Shown here: positions 53,801 through 63,249 of the stretch, one piece after another
Layout: each line of letters begins with the position of its first letter
Position numbering within the stretch: position 1 is the first letter of the stretch
Source: Mycolicibacterium chlorophenolicum
GTDB taxonomy: Bacteria; Actinomycetota; Actinomycetes; Mycobacteriales; Mycobacteriaceae
Reading direction: 5' to 3'
Assembly: GCF_001044235.1 (NCBI RefSeq)
Contig: NZ_JYNL01000008.1
Span: forward strand, 112,184 to 176,183
DNA length: 64,000 nucleotides
Notes under the pieces: model-generated
What the model saw: only the letters and a program-made list of their open reading frames with translations
Databases searched by the model: none
Told to the model about the DNA's origin: nothing
Made by a program: the position numbers and the translations under genes

Positions 53801-54952
53801 TCAGGAGACCGCTGAGCCGAGCTCCGCATAGACCGCGGCCTCGAAGCCGAGAATCGTCTCGACCATCTTGTCGTCGAAGAACGGCAGCAGCTGCGTCGCG
53901 ATCACGGCGCCGATCCCGGCCTTGCGGTCGATCCAGAAGAAGCTGTTGAACAGCCCCGACCAGTCGGCCGACCCGGCGCTGCGCATGCCGGGCAGGTCGA
54001 TCAGGTACAGGTGGAACCCGAGGCCCCACCCCTGGGGGACGTCGAGCAACTGGACCGGCTTGGTCAGCTCGGGGATGGTCGGCTCCATCTCTTTCGGCAG
54101 CGGCGCTCCGTCGAGGTGGTCCTGTAGCGCCAGGTCGACGGTCTCCTCTTTCAAGATGCGCACGCCGTCGAGCTCACCGCCGTTGAGCCAAGCACGCACG
54201 AACCGCCCGTAGTCCGCGATCGTCCCGTACGACCCGTGCCCGGCAGCGTCCCACTCCGGCTGGGCCGGCAGGTCGAGGTCGGTCGCCGCCAAGCTGCCGT
54301 CCGGCGCGCGGAAACGGATGGGCAGCAACCGTGCGCGCTGCTCGTCGGTCGGATCGAACGTCGAGTCCTTCATGCCGAGCGGCCGGTAGACGTGCTCGGT
54401 GAGGTACTCGGCCAGCGTCTGGCCGCTGACGGCCTCGACGACCATGCCGAGCCAGTCGGTGCTGACGCCGTACTCCCAGACCGTGCCCGGATCGTGGACC
54501 AGCGGCGCGCTGAGGCTTTCCTTGATGCCCTGGAGCGGGTTGGGGAAATTCTGCTCATTGCAGTACGCGAAGAGCTTGTGGTTGAGGAAGTGGTAGCCAC
54601 AGCCGGCCGTGTGGGTCATCAGCTGCCGGACGGTGGCCTGCGTCGTGGGCGCCCGCAGGACCGGCTCACGGCCGTCGATGTGGTCGAGCACCTGCAGTTC
54701 GCCGAACTCGGGCACGATCGACGCGACGGTCGCGTCCAGGTCGATGCGCCCCTGCTCGACCAGTTGCAGCGCAGCGGTGGTGGCGACGGCCTTGGTCATC
54801 GACGCGTTGCGAAACATGCTGTCGCGCTTGGCCTCTCCAGCGACGCCCTCGTAGAGCACGCCGTCACGGCCGACCACCGTCGCGGCGACACCGTGCAGCG
54901 ACCCGTCGGCGGTCACACCGTTCAGAAGATCGTCGATCCGCTCGAACCCCAT
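53801..54952 (-). CDS. serine beta-lactamase-like hydrolase (class C/esterase type)
   Basis: 383 residues from ATG 54952 with GAGGAG upstream. SMTK with Ser51 and Lys54, Tyr of the EYGVSTDW second motif, and HGSYGTIADYGRF near the C-terminus, a HGS-type third motif in place of KTG. No signal peptide, so likely a cytoplasmic esterase/peptidase rather than a penicillin-destroying enzyme. Function on small esters or D-Ala-like substrates is possible. Confidence 0.8.
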   Translation of the reverse strand: MGFERIDDLLNGVTADGSLHGVAATVVGRDGVLYEGVAGEAKRDSMFRNASMTKAVATTAALQLVEQGRIDLDATVASIVPEFGELQVLDHIDGREPVLRAPTTQATVRQLMTHTAGCGYHFLNHKLFAYCNEQNFPNPLQGIKESLSAPLVHDPGTVWEYGVSTDWLGMVVEAVSGQTLAEYLTEHVYRPLGMKDSTFDPTDEQRARLLPIRFRAPDGSLAATDLDLPAQPEWDAAGHGSYGTIADYGRFVRAWLNGGELDGVRILKEETVDLALQDHLDGAPLPKEMEPTIPELTKPVQLLDVPQGWGLGFHLYLIDLPGMRSAGSADWSGLFNSFFWIDRKAGIGAVIATQLLPFFDDKMVETILGFEAAVYAELGSAVS

Positions 54953-54988
54953 CCCACGCTCCTCAGCTGTCACCGGATACGCGCGCCA

Positions 54989-55843
54989 TCATCGCACTGT
55001 GGCCTCGCGTTGGGGCTGAGTCAGCGCAGCCGAGATGTCCGACAGCGACGCCGTCAGCGCAACCGGAACATCGTCGGCGTGCTCCTGCGGTGTCGACCGT
55101 TCGAGGAAACGCAGGAGTTCGACGGGGAAGGGCAGCACCAGCGTCGAGTTCTTCTCCGCGGCCACCTCCACCACCGTCTGCAGCAGCCGCAGTTGCAGCG
55201 CCGCGGGTTGCTCGGACATCACGGCCGCGGCCGCGGCCAGCTTCTGCGAGGCCTGCAGTTCGCCGTCGGCGGTGATGACCCGGGCCCGTCGCTCCCGCTC
55301 TGCCTCGGCTTGCCGGGCGATGGACCGCTTCATCGAGTCGGGCAGGATCACGTCCTTGATCTCGACGCGGTCGATGTGGATGCCCCAGCCCAGCGCCGGG
55401 CTGTCGATCATCAACTCCAGGCCCTCGTTGAGGTGCTCCCGATTGGACAGCAGGTCGTCGAGGTTGCTCTTGCCGATGATCGACCGCAGCGACGTCTGCG
55501 CGACCTGCCCGATGGCCGACATGTAGTCCTGCACGTCGACGGCCGCCCGCACCGGATCGGCCACTTTGAAATAGATCACCGCGTCCACCCGCACGGTGAC
55601 GTTGTCGCGGGTGATGCCGTCCTGGGCGGGCACCGGCATCGTGATGATCTGCATGTTCACCTTCTGCAGGCGATCGGCGACGGGGATCAGCAGCGTCAGC
55701 CCGGGTCCGCGCACCCGGGCTTGCACCTGCCCGAACCGGTACACCACCCCGCGTTCGAACTGTTGGATCACGCGCACGCTGGTCCCGAGGACCGAGAGCA
55801 GCGTCAGGGCGACTGCTCCGGTCACCGCGTAGAGGATGATCAT
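54989..55843 (-). CDS. SPFH/band 7 membrane protein
   Basis: 284 residues. One N-terminal helix (IILYAVTGAVALTLLSVLGT), SPFH core (VIQQFERGVVYRFGQVQ, NVTVRVDAVIYFKVADPV), and coiled coil (RQAEAERERRARVITADGE). Ends ALTQPQREATVR. ATG 55843 has GGAGG upstream, and the preceding gene ends twelve bases before. It is paralogous to the SPFH gene at 28838 but with a more Q/E-rich coiled coil. Confidence 0.85.
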   Translation of the reverse strand: MIILYAVTGAVALTLLSVLGTSVRVIQQFERGVVYRFGQVQARVRGPGLTLLIPVADRLQKVNMQIITMPVPAQDGITRDNVTVRVDAVIYFKVADPVRAAVDVQDYMSAIGQVAQTSLRSIIGKSNLDDLLSNREHLNEGLELMIDSPALGWGIHIDRVEIKDVILPDSMKRSIARQAEAERERRARVITADGELQASQKLAAAAAVMSEQPAALQLRLLQTVVEVAAEKNSTLVLPFPVELLRFLERSTPQEHADDVPVALTASLSDISAALTQPQREATVR

Positions 55844-55854
55844 GATGCCTCCGT

Positions 55855-56322
55855 TCACGCGGCCGGGGTCACGTCGCGGCTGGCGTGGGTCGCGTGGGTG
55901 GCCGGCCGATGCCGCTGCGGCGCCCAGCCGACGTAGGTCAGGTACACCCCGATCAGCGCGGCCACACCGCACGCCGACATCCACCATCCTGTTGCACCGA
56001 TCATGCCGTCGGCCAACGACATCAGCGTCTCCGGGAAGAACAGCAGCAGCACCGCCCGCAGGATGATCAGCCAGCCCAGCACCGAGACGACGATGGCCGC
56101 GGCACCGTGCCAGTACTGATGCAGGGCGACCACGACGAGGCCGGCGATCAGGATGAACGCACCCGCCATCCACGGCCACGCCGAGTCCGCCGAGAAGTCT
56201 GACAGCATCGTGCCTACGTCCGACGCCCGCAGCACGGCCGCGAGGTCGACGATCACCATGAAGGGGCCGAGCACGCGGGCGAACATGCGCGTCCTGTCGT
56301 GGACCTGTTGTGACGTGTCCAT
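55855..56322 (-). CDS. four-helix membrane protein in SPFH operon
   Basis: 155 residues from ATG 56322 (GGAGG eight bases upstream). About four hydrophobic helices (FARVLGPFMVIVDLAAVL, PWMAGAFILIAGLVVVALH, AAAIVVSVLGWLIILRAVLLLFF, CGVAALIGVYLTYVGW). Co-transcribed with the SPFH gene; pairs of a small polytopic protein and an SPFH protein suggest a joint membrane-domain function. Family not recognised. Confidence 0.7.
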   Translation of the reverse strand: MDTSQQVHDRTRMFARVLGPFMVIVDLAAVLRASDVGTMLSDFSADSAWPWMAGAFILIAGLVVVALHQYWHGAAAIVVSVLGWLIILRAVLLLFFPETLMSLADGMIGATGWWMSACGVAALIGVYLTYVGWAPQRHRPATHATHASRDVTPAA

Positions 56323-56613
56323 TGCAGTGACCTCCATCCGACGGACGGCTCAGCCCGTCGGGTACGAACAGTGCCGTCCCGTCAGGTCCATCAGAGCACC
56401 GGGTTCGGCTGCGGGATAGGGACCGAAGTCATCAATTCGCCCATTCCGCCCTGAGCCCGAAGGTCGAAAACCGTTGAAAGAGAATGCCGATCTTCGGAAG
56501 TGGTATCGCCGGCGATATCAGATCCCGAACAAGCACCGCATCACGTGACGATCAGTCAGATCTGTCGGTGGGTCGAGGCAGGCTGGTCCGTAACCACGAC
56601 AGAAGGGGCGGCC

Positions 56614-57087
56614 ATGTGCTGGCAGTGCGAGAATCCCGACAAGACCACCGACGACTACCTCGACGTCCTGCGGGAGACCATCAAGGACCACCGGTGGGCA
56701 GTGCAGTTCGTCGAAAGCGACAACCGGCCGTTCGCCTACACCGTCGGCCTGCACGAGAAGGGTCTGCCGGAATTGATGGTGACGGGGATGCAGGCGCAGA
56801 CCGCGGCGAAGCTGCTGAACGTCATCGGCGGTCAGATGGTCGACGAGGGCCTGGTCTTGCAGCCGGCCGAACACATCGACTGCGGAGGACGGCATCTCCT
56901 CGAGGTGGTGGAGGTCGAGCACCCAGACGTCCACCTGAAGTTCGCTCTCAGCCTCTACGGCCCGAATGTCCGCGCCCTTCAACTGGTCTGGGCAGACAAC
57001 GCCGGTCGCTGGCCGTGGGACCGTGGATGGGGCCATGGCCGACGACGACAACCAGTCCTCGGAATCCGCGGCCCATTGCCGACCTGA
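56614..57087 (+). CDS. DUF4262 domain protein
   Basis: 157 residues. The DUF4262 pattern is WAVQFVESDNRPFAYTVGLHEKGLPELMVTGM and a later HPDVHLKFALSLYGPNVRALQLVWAD. MCWQCENPDK at the N-terminus could bind metal. ATG 56614 has AAGGGG just upstream; the longer frame from 56500 is unsupported. Function unknown. Confidence 0.7.
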   Translation: MCWQCENPDKTTDDYLDVLRETIKDHRWAVQFVESDNRPFAYTVGLHEKGLPELMVTGMQAQTAAKLLNVIGGQMVDEGLVLQPAEHIDCGGRHLLEVVEVEHPDVHLKFALSLYGPNVRALQLVWADNAGRWPWDRGWGHGRRRQPVLGIRGPLPT

Positions 57088-57144
57088 TGCTCTGGAATCG
57101 GGCCAGCAGGCCCCGCGCCGCGCCCCAAGTGCCAAAATCTCCCC

Positions 57145-58167
57145 ATGCGCCACCTCGTCTTCGTCGAGCCGGGACGGCTCGAATGGCAGGACGCCCCGGA
57201 TCCCGAGCCGGGTCCCGGGCAGGCCGTGGTCCGACCGCTCGCGGTCGCCCGCTGTGATCTCGACGCCGCGATGGCGGGCTTCGGCATCTTCCCCGGCCCC
57301 TACCCCGTCGGCCACGAGATCGCCGGCGAGGTCGTCGCCGTCGGCGACGGCGTCAGCCACATAGAAGAAGGACAGCGCGTCACGGTGCCGTTTCAGGTCT
57401 CCTGCGGCCGGTGCACCCCGTGCACCGGTGGCCGTTACGCCGCCTGCGACCCCTACTACGCCCGCGCCGGCGCGGCCTTCGGCTTCGGCGAATCCGGCGG
57501 CGGCCACGGCGGCGGCCTCGCCGACCTGCTGCTCGTCCCCGACGCCGACCACCTCCTCGTCCCCGCACCCGAGTCGATCGGCGACGTCGCGCTCGCCACC
57601 GTGCCCGACAACCTCATCGACGGCTACCGCACCGTCGTCGACGCCCTGCGCGAGCGGCCCGGCGCCGACGTCCTCATCGTCGGCGGCGACGCACCCTCCA
57701 TCAGCCTCTACACGATCCTCTGCGCACAGGCCCTCGGCGCCGGGACCGTCCGCTACGCCGACAACGACCCGCAACGCCTCGCCGCCGCGGCCGACCTCGG
57801 CGCCGACGTCATCGACGTCGGCACGCAGTTCCCCCGCCGACTCGACCGCGCGCCGATCGTCGTCGGCGCCTCGCTCAGCGTCGAGGGGTTGCACTGCGCG
57901 ATCCGCTCCACCGAGCCGTACGGGCGCCTCACCGTGGTGACGATCCACTTCTCCGCCGCGACGCCGCTCCCGATGCTCGAGATGTACACCCGCGGCATCA
58001 CCCTGCACACGTCGCGCGCCGACTCCCGGCGCTACCTTCCCGAGGTCCTCGAGCTCGTGGCCACGGGCACCATCGACCCGCTCGAGGTGCCGACCACTAA
58101 GGTCGACTGGGAGGACGCCGCCGACCACTGGCTCGACCCGGCGCTCAAGCTCGTCATCACCCGCTGA
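57145..58167 (+). CDS. zinc-type alcohol dehydrogenase-like protein (MDR)
   Basis: 340 residues. Catalytic-zinc positions RCDLD and GHEIAG are present; the second Cys cluster is SCGRCTPCTGGRYAAC; the NAD-binding part lacks a perfect GxGxxG (IVGGDAPS). Gly/His-rich loop at about 118-127. It probably oxidises an alcohol with NAD(P); substrate unknown. The start has no clear ribosome-binding site. Confidence 0.8.
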   Translation: MRHLVFVEPGRLEWQDAPDPEPGPGQAVVRPLAVARCDLDAAMAGFGIFPGPYPVGHEIAGEVVAVGDGVSHIEEGQRVTVPFQVSCGRCTPCTGGRYAACDPYYARAGAAFGFGESGGGHGGGLADLLLVPDADHLLVPAPESIGDVALATVPDNLIDGYRTVVDALRERPGADVLIVGGDAPSISLYTILCAQALGAGTVRYADNDPQRLAAAADLGADVIDVGTQFPRRLDRAPIVVGASLSVEGLHCAIRSTEPYGRLTVVTIHFSAATPLPMLEMYTRGITLHTSRADSRRYLPEVLELVATGTIDPLEVPTTKVDWEDAADHWLDPALKLVITR

Positions 58168-58506
58168 GCCCTGACCGTCGGCTCAGTCAGTAAGCCCATC
58201 GAATGGTCCGGTGCCGAGACCATACGGTTGTATGACCGCCCGCCACAGCATCTTTCGCTACCCACCGGTAACGGTCTGATGTTGCGAGACGATGACATGG
58301 AATGCCAGACGCCAGGAATGACACGATTGGCAGCTAAGGTATCCCCCTATGTCCCCGTACGCCCGCCCGACGGCACGCATCAGCCAAACCTGCGCTGACG
58401 CTGCCTACTTCGCCCAGGCGTCAACTGGCACAGCGTGCCGTGAATTATTCACACGGCTAACACAGCTTCCACGGTTCGCTCACACTCCGTTACTGGGCGT
58501 TCAACC
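58168..58506. other. 339-base intergenic region
   Basis: No gene seen. It contains an inverted repeat CATAC-GGTT-GTATG at 58221-58234 that could be a regulator site, and a locally A/T-rich patch near 58440-58460 that may contain the promoter of the downstream gene. Confidence 0.35.
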
Positions 58507-59544
58507 ATGACCGACACCGGCGCAGCCATCGTGGGCACCGGCCTGATGGGCCGCGTGCACGCAGAAGCGTTGGCGCGCATCGGCGTTCCGGTGGTCGGCG
58601 TCGTCGGATCGAGCTCCGACCGCGCCGCCGCCTCCGGACTGGGTGCCTACTACTGCAGCTTCGAGGAGATGCTCGACGACCCCCGCGTCCGCTCCGTCCA
58701 CATCTGCTCCCCCAATCATGTCCACCACGCCCAGGCGATGGCCGCTATGCGCGCCGGCAAGCACGTCATCTGCGAGAAGCCGCTCGCCCTCACCCCCGCC
58801 CACGCCAGCGATATCGTCACCGCCGCAAACGATTTCGGCGTTGTCAACGCCGTCTGCTTCATCTCCCGCTTCTACCCGCTGTGCCAGCGGGCCGCGCGGA
58901 GCGTCCGCGCCGGCGACCTCGGATCCCTGCGACTGATCACCGGGTCCTACCTCCAGGACTGGCTGTCCAAGGACACCGACACCAACTGGCGCCTCGACCC
59001 CGAACTCGGCGGCCCGCTGCGCACCGTCAGCGACATCGGTTCGCACTGGCTCGATCTCGTCGGCTTCATCACCGGCCAGCGCGTCGAATCGGTGATGGCC
59101 GACCTCACCACCGCCCTCCCCGAACGGTCGAGCACCGACGACATCGCCGGCATCCTGCTCCGCTTCGACGGCGGCGCCCGCGGCGTCCTCACGCTCTCGC
59201 AGGTGTCCCCCGGGCGCAAGAACCAGCTCGCCGTCGAGCTCAGCGGCGCCGACGCGTCCCTGCGCTGGGACTCCGAGAACCCCGAGCAGCTGTGGACCGG
59301 GCACCGCGACCGGCCCAACCAGCTGCAGCTGCGCGACACCGGCGACTACCCGGCCGGCCACGTCCAGGGCTACCCCGACGCGTTCAAGGCGTTCTTCCGC
59401 GCCGTCTACGACGCCATCGACGCCGACGAGCCCCCGGCCCGGCCGGACTACCCCACCTTCGTCGACGGCTTCGAGCAGGTGCTCCTCGCCGAAGCCATCG
59501 CCGAGAGCGCCCGGCTCGAGACCTGGGTCTCCGTCCAGCGCTGA
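58507..59544 (+). CDS. Gfo/Idh/MocA family oxidoreductase
   Basis: 345 residues. Rossmann GTGLMGRVHAEAL near the N-terminus, then HICSPNHVHHAQAMAAMRAGKHVICEKPLALTPA with the EKPL catalytic Lys, and DIGSHWLDLVGFITG in the C-terminal fold (His conserved). It oxidises or reduces a polyol or sugar with NAD(P); substrate unknown. Convergent to the DUF2236 gene with one base between stops. Confidence 0.85.
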   Translation: MTDTGAAIVGTGLMGRVHAEALARIGVPVVGVVGSSSDRAAASGLGAYYCSFEEMLDDPRVRSVHICSPNHVHHAQAMAAMRAGKHVICEKPLALTPAHASDIVTAANDFGVVNAVCFISRFYPLCQRAARSVRAGDLGSLRLITGSYLQDWLSKDTDTNWRLDPELGGPLRTVSDIGSHWLDLVGFITGQRVESVMADLTTALPERSSTDDIAGILLRFDGGARGVLTLSQVSPGRKNQLAVELSGADASLRWDSENPEQLWTGHRDRPNQLQLRDTGDYPAGHVQGYPDAFKAFFRAVYDAIDADEPPARPDYPTFVDGFEQVLLAEAIAESARLETWVSVQR

Positions 59545-59545
59545 C

Positions 59546-60406
59546 CTACCCCGCGTTGGCCGTCATCGCCCATCGGATGCCGCCGACCAGCACGTGCCCC
59601 GCCGAGCGGACCACCGTCGCCTCCACCGGTGGCAGGTACGGCAGCCACAGCGGACCGCGCGCCCACCGTGGCAGCATCGCGACCGCAGCCGCGGCCAGCG
59701 CCGTGTAGGGCGCCCGCGCCAGCACCGGCAGCGGAGGCGTCAGCAACAGGAACCGCGCTGCATCCCGGGCCGCGGCCGTCCCGGACAGCTCCGGCCGGTA
59801 CGCCGCGAGCCGCTCGGCCAGCTCCGCCTCGGTGCGCGGCGGGTCGACCACCCCGAGCTTCATCGCCACCTCCGCGGTGTCGGCGACGTACGCGTCGCGG
59901 CCCTCCTGATCCAGCGGCTGCGAGCCGTACAGCTGATGCGCTCGCAGGAAGCTGTCGGTCTCGGCGATGTGCACCCACTCCAGCAGGTGCGGGTCGCCGG
60001 CCTCGTACGCTCGGCCGTCCGGTGCCGTCCCGCGCACCCGGCGGTGGATGCCGCGCACCTTGTCGACCGCCCGCTGCGCGTCGTCAGCCGCGCCGAACGT
60101 CGTCACCGCGAGGAAGGTGCTCGTGCGGGCCAGCCGGCCCCACGGGTCGCCGCGGTAGTCGGAATGCTCGGCCACCCCCGCCATCGCCAGCGGGTGCAGC
60201 GACTGCAGCAGCAGCGCGCGCAGACCACCGACGAACATCGACGCGTCGGCGTGCACGCGGCGGATCGGCCGGTCCTCGGGGAACCACCGCGGCCCCGGCG
60301 TCTCGTGGATCCGCGCCCGGTTCTCCGGCCCCTCGGGGCCGGCCACCATGCCGAACAACGCGCTCCCCATCCGGGTGCGGATCGCGCCGAAGTCATACAG
60401 GGTCAT
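59546..60406 (-). CDS. DUF2236/MpaB-like protein
   Basis: 286 residues. The family block is RIRRVHADASMFVGGLRALLLQSLHPLAMAGVAEHSDYRGDPWGRLARTSTFLAVTTFG, including the conserved HP and R residues of the MpaB haem fold, followed by LLEWVHIAETDSFLRAHQLYG. In Latex-clearing-type relatives this fold binds b-type haem; haem binding here is inferred. Common in mycobacteria, function unknown. Confidence 0.8.
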   Translation of the reverse strand: MTLYDFGAIRTRMGSALFGMVAGPEGPENRARIHETPGPRWFPEDRPIRRVHADASMFVGGLRALLLQSLHPLAMAGVAEHSDYRGDPWGRLARTSTFLAVTTFGAADDAQRAVDKVRGIHRRVRGTAPDGRAYEAGDPHLLEWVHIAETDSFLRAHQLYGSQPLDQEGRDAYVADTAEVAMKLGVVDPPRTEAELAERLAAYRPELSGTAAARDAARFLLLTPPLPVLARAPYTALAAAAVAMLPRWARGPLWLPYLPPVEATVVRSAGHVLVGGIRWAMTANAG

Positions 60407-60502
60407 GCCCCCATTGTCCCTGCCCGGCGATGCCGCCCTCGTGCCGAAAGAATTTGGTCACATCCGCCCACCGGGCGTCCCGGGCAGCCATAAGCTGACG
60501 CC

Positions 60503-60658
60503 ATGCGCGGCCGTCGTCGGGCAACGTGGGGGGCCATCGCCCGGCTGGCAGGTTGCTGCGTCCTCGCCGGGCTGCTGGTCGCCGGGCTGATGTTCCCGTT
60601 CGTCGGCGGCGCCGGATCTGTCCTGATGCGTGTATCCGCTTCTGCCACAGAGGAATCC
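60503..60658 (+). pseudogene. ponA2: PonA2-like penicillin-binding protein, 5' fragment only
   Basis: The first 52 codons (ATG 60503) read like a mycobacterial class A PBP: LARLAGCC-type juxtamembrane, LAGLLVAGLMFPFVGGAG single TM segment, and the start of the RAS..EES stretch. At about 60658 homology ends abruptly at antisense glycosyltransferase sequence. The transglycosylase and transpeptidase domains are absent, so the fragment cannot be functional. The open frame continues to 62389 only as antisense noise. The PonA2 assignment rests on remembered N-terminal similarity. Confidence 0.55.
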
Positions 60659-61525
60659 CAGCACGACGACCGACGCGGTCTGCATCAGCGCGGTCAGCGC
60701 CGCGGGTGTGCGGTAGGCGGCGTCGAAGGACACCGAATCCTCGACACCGAGTCGTTTGGCCTGTGCGACAAGGCTTTCGCGATAGATGTCGCCGTACAGG
60801 GCGAGCACCTTGGGGTGCGTGCGACCCGCGACGAGGTAGCGGGGCTGCTGGGCGAGGTCCTTCAGCGAGGCCATCGCATCGATGACCCGCTCGATGCCCT
60901 TGCCCGGCCCCAGCAGACCCCACGACAGGAGGATCGGCCGGCCCGAGCGCTTCGATGCGGCAACCGTGGGCAGCGCCGCCCCGTGCGGGATGGTCGCGAT
61001 CTTGCGGTCGTTGACACGGAAGCCCGCGCGCAGCCGCAGGCGCGCGGTGTTCGACATGACGACCACCTGATCGGCGCGTGCCATCACCTCGTCGAGGACC
61101 GAACGTTGATGTGGCGTAGGGGTTGTCAGCACGGTGTGCACGATGACGATCGAGGGCACCGTCAGGGCCTTCATGACCTCGATGACCTCATCGCCGTCGG
61201 CGCCGCCGTAGATGCCGTACTCGTGCTGGATGATCGCGACATCGCGCCGGTTGAGCAGCTCCGCGGCGGCCGCGACGGATGCCGCGGAGCCGTTGACGAG
61301 TTCACCCACGACATCGGTGCGTGCCGAACGGGTGCCGTCGGAGATACGCACGACGTTCACATCGACGCCCCGCGCGGACAACCCGTTGGCCAGAGCGGCG
61401 CTGAACGTCGCCAGGCCGCAGACGGTCGGCGCGTACGTGCTCAGGATCCCGACGCTCGGGAGGAAGGGGAGGTGTTCCAGCCCGAAGGGGGCGATCAACG
61501 GACTGATGGAGGTACGTACATTCAC
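60659..61525 (-). pseudogene. glycosyltransferase (GT4-type) truncated at its 3' end
   Basis: About 289 residues remain: N-terminal domain FLPSVGILSTYAPTVCGLATFSAALANGLSARGV, IIQHEYGIYGGADGDEV, and the nucleotide-sugar domain LLSWGLLGPGKGIERVIDAMA. It breaks at ALMQTASVVVL, where family members continue with a conserved SGV/E-rich donor-binding segment; that part is missing. Downstream translation (to 60458) is antisense of the PonA2 fragment. Start GTG 61525 is preferred; TTG 61612 extends it. Likely non-functional. Confidence 0.6.
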
Positions 61526-61663
61526 AAGGTTCCCGACTGGGCTGTTGCCACCGGCGTGACCGGCGTGGGCGAAGACTCGGGAAGACCAATGCGAAAACGA
61601 GAGACGGTCCAAGCGGGACTGCTGGGTGGACCAGCTTCTGCCAGTCTACGCCCTAGGAGGCCT

Positions 61664-62320
61664 CTACGGGCCGCCTCGCCAGTGCTCGATGCGGCTGTGG
61701 TCAGGCAGAAAGCCGTGCTGCATTCCCCACAGCACGGCCTGCGTCCGGCTCTCGACGCCGACTTTGCGGTACAGCGACCGGATGTAGGACTTCACGGTGT
61801 TGGGACTGAGGTAGGTCAGCCGCGCGACGTCGGCGTTGCTCTTGCCCTGGGTGATGAGGGCCAGGATCTCCGCCTCGCGGTCGGTGAGGCCCTCGCTGCG
61901 ACCGGGCCAGTCGTTGCCCGGAGCGGGACGCGTGCGCGGCGGTGTCTCGCTGACCACGGTCTGTCCTTGGTGCACCGCCTCCAAAGCCGCCACCAGTTCG
62001 CGCGCCGGCAGCGTCTTCGACAGATATCCATGGGCACCGCGCTCCCGCGCGCTCGCGACCAGGTCGGGGTGAAAGTTCCACGTGTACACCACAACTCGGC
62101 GTGCACACGGGTTGGCGACCAAAACGCCGATCTCCTCGTGGTCCGACTCCGGTTGAGCGAAGCTGTCATACAGCGCGATGTCGACGGTGTCCTTCAGCGG
62201 CATCGAGGCGTCCAGTTCGGCGACGACCACGCGGTCGCGATACGGCTCGAGCATGTTGGCGACGCCTTGGACGACGACGTCATAGTCGTCGATGAGTGCC
62301 ACCGTGATCGCTTCGGCCAC
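61664..62320 (-). CDS. orphan NarL/FixJ-type response regulator
   Basis: 218 residues. Receiver domain with DD at 11-12, phosphoacceptor Asp52, Thr80 and Lys102 all present; LuxR-type HTH at about 145-205 (GLTDREAEILALITQGKSNADVARLTYLSPNTVKSYIRSLYRKVGV). No histidine kinase gene is nearby. Divergent from the DUF6131 gene over 100 bases containing an inverted repeat. Confidence 0.85.
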   Translation of the reverse strand: MAEAITVALIDDYDVVVQGVANMLEPYRDRVVVAELDASMPLKDTVDIALYDSFAQPESDHEEIGVLVANPCARRVVVYTWNFHPDLVASARERGAHGYLSKTLPARELVAALEAVHQGQTVVSETPPRTRPAPGNDWPGRSEGLTDREAEILALITQGKSNADVARLTYLSPNTVKSYIRSLYRKVGVESRTQAVLWGMQHGFLPDHSRIEHWRGGP

Positions 62321-62331
62321 GGCGATGACAT

Positions 62332-62370
62332 TACCCCCTTAGGGGTGTACCGCCACACCCCTGAGGGTGG
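62332..62370. promoter_or_regulatory. inverted repeat in the LuxR/DUF6131 divergent gap
   Basis: ACCCCCTTAGGGGTGT (62332-62347) is matched imperfectly by the reverse complement of ACACCCCTGAGGGTGG (62355-62370), and each arm also contains an internal short palindrome (CCCCTTAGGGG). Candidate operator for the neighbouring response regulator. Confidence 0.45.
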
Positions 62371-62421
62371 TCGACTGAACCCGGTCTGAACGGCCGACAA
62401 CTCGATACAGAAGGCTCAATC

Positions 62422-62577
62422 ATGATCATTCTCGGCATCATCGCGGTCATCGCGGGACTCCTCCTCCACATCTCCATCCTCACCACGATCGGCATCATCC
62501 TCGTCGTCGTCGGGGCCATCCTCGCGGTCCTCGGCTCCACCGGCCGCGCGGTCGGCGGCCGCCGGCACTACTTCTGA
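62422..62577 (+). CDS. DUF6131 family small membrane protein
   Basis: 51 residues, too short for most gene finders. Two hydrophobic helices (IILGIIAVIAGLLLHISIL and IGIILVVVGAILAVLGS) and the family's C-terminal GRAVGGRRHYF. AAGG is eight bases before ATG. Function unknown; widespread in mycobacteria. Confidence 0.8.
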   Translation: MIILGIIAVIAGLLLHISILTTIGIILVVVGAILAVLGSTGRAVGGRRHYF

Positions 62578-62667
62578 CCTCTGACCTGCGGCTGGTGACA
62601 CCGGTCACAAACTGACGTTTGCGTAGACGGTGCCCTGGCTACCCGACTTCCACGAAAGGAGTTCAAA

Positions 62668-63249
62668 ATGCCTACCTGGCAATGGATTTTGATCGCTGCA
62701 GCAATCATCGTCGTGATCGCTGCCGTGATCCTGGCTGTGCGTTCCGGCGGCGGCCGCAAACGCAGTGAACAGCTCAAGCAACACTTCGGACCCGAGTACG
62801 ACCGGGTGGTCCACCAGACCGGTGACCCCAAGGCCGCGGAGAAGGAACTCGCCGCTCGCGCCCGTAAGCGCGACAAGCTCGACATCGTCGCACTGTCACC
62901 CGTGGCACGCAACGACTTCGAGATGCGTTGGGCGCAGGTGCAAACCGATTTCGTCGACGATCCGGCACGGGCCGTCGGCACCGCCGACCTGCTCGTCACC
63001 GAGGTCATGCGCCAGCGTGGCTACCCAGTCGACGACTTCGAACGGCAGTCGGCCGACATCTCCGTCGACCACCCGCACATCGTCGAGAACTACCGCGCAG
63101 CACACAGCATCCACGACGCGCAGCAACGCGGCGAGATCGACACGGAACGGCAGCGGGAGGCCTTCGTGCACTACCGCGCACTGTTCGAACGACTGCTCGA
63201 CACCACCGACAACGACACCTCGAAGGAGGCACGGCATGACCACGCATGA
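62668..63249 (+). CDS. membrane-anchored helical protein
   Basis: 193 residues. One N-terminal helix (WQWILIAAAIIVVIAAVILAV), then a soluble charged helical domain (SEQLKQHFGPEYDRVVHQTGDPKAAEKELAARARKRDKLDI, then WAQVQTDFVDDPARAVGTADLLVTEVM). GAAAGGAG precedes the ATG. Overlaps the next gene by 14 bases and shares a domain with it (RAxW.xVQ..FVDDP...A...V..V). Function unknown. Confidence 0.7.
   Translation: MPTWQWILIAAAIIVVIAAVILAVRSGGGRKRSEQLKQHFGPEYDRVVHQTGDPKAAEKELAARARKRDKLDIVALSPVARNDFEMRWAQVQTDFVDDPARAVGTADLLVTEVMRQRGYPVDDFERQSADISVDHPHIVENYRAAHSIHDAQQRGEIDTERQREAFVHYRALFERLLDTTDNDTSKEARHDHA

Noticed and set aside
60503..62389. 628-codon plus-strand open frame beginning with the PonA2-like fragment
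   Set aside because: Only the first 52 codons resemble a protein; the rest is antisense to the glycosyltransferase and response regulator.
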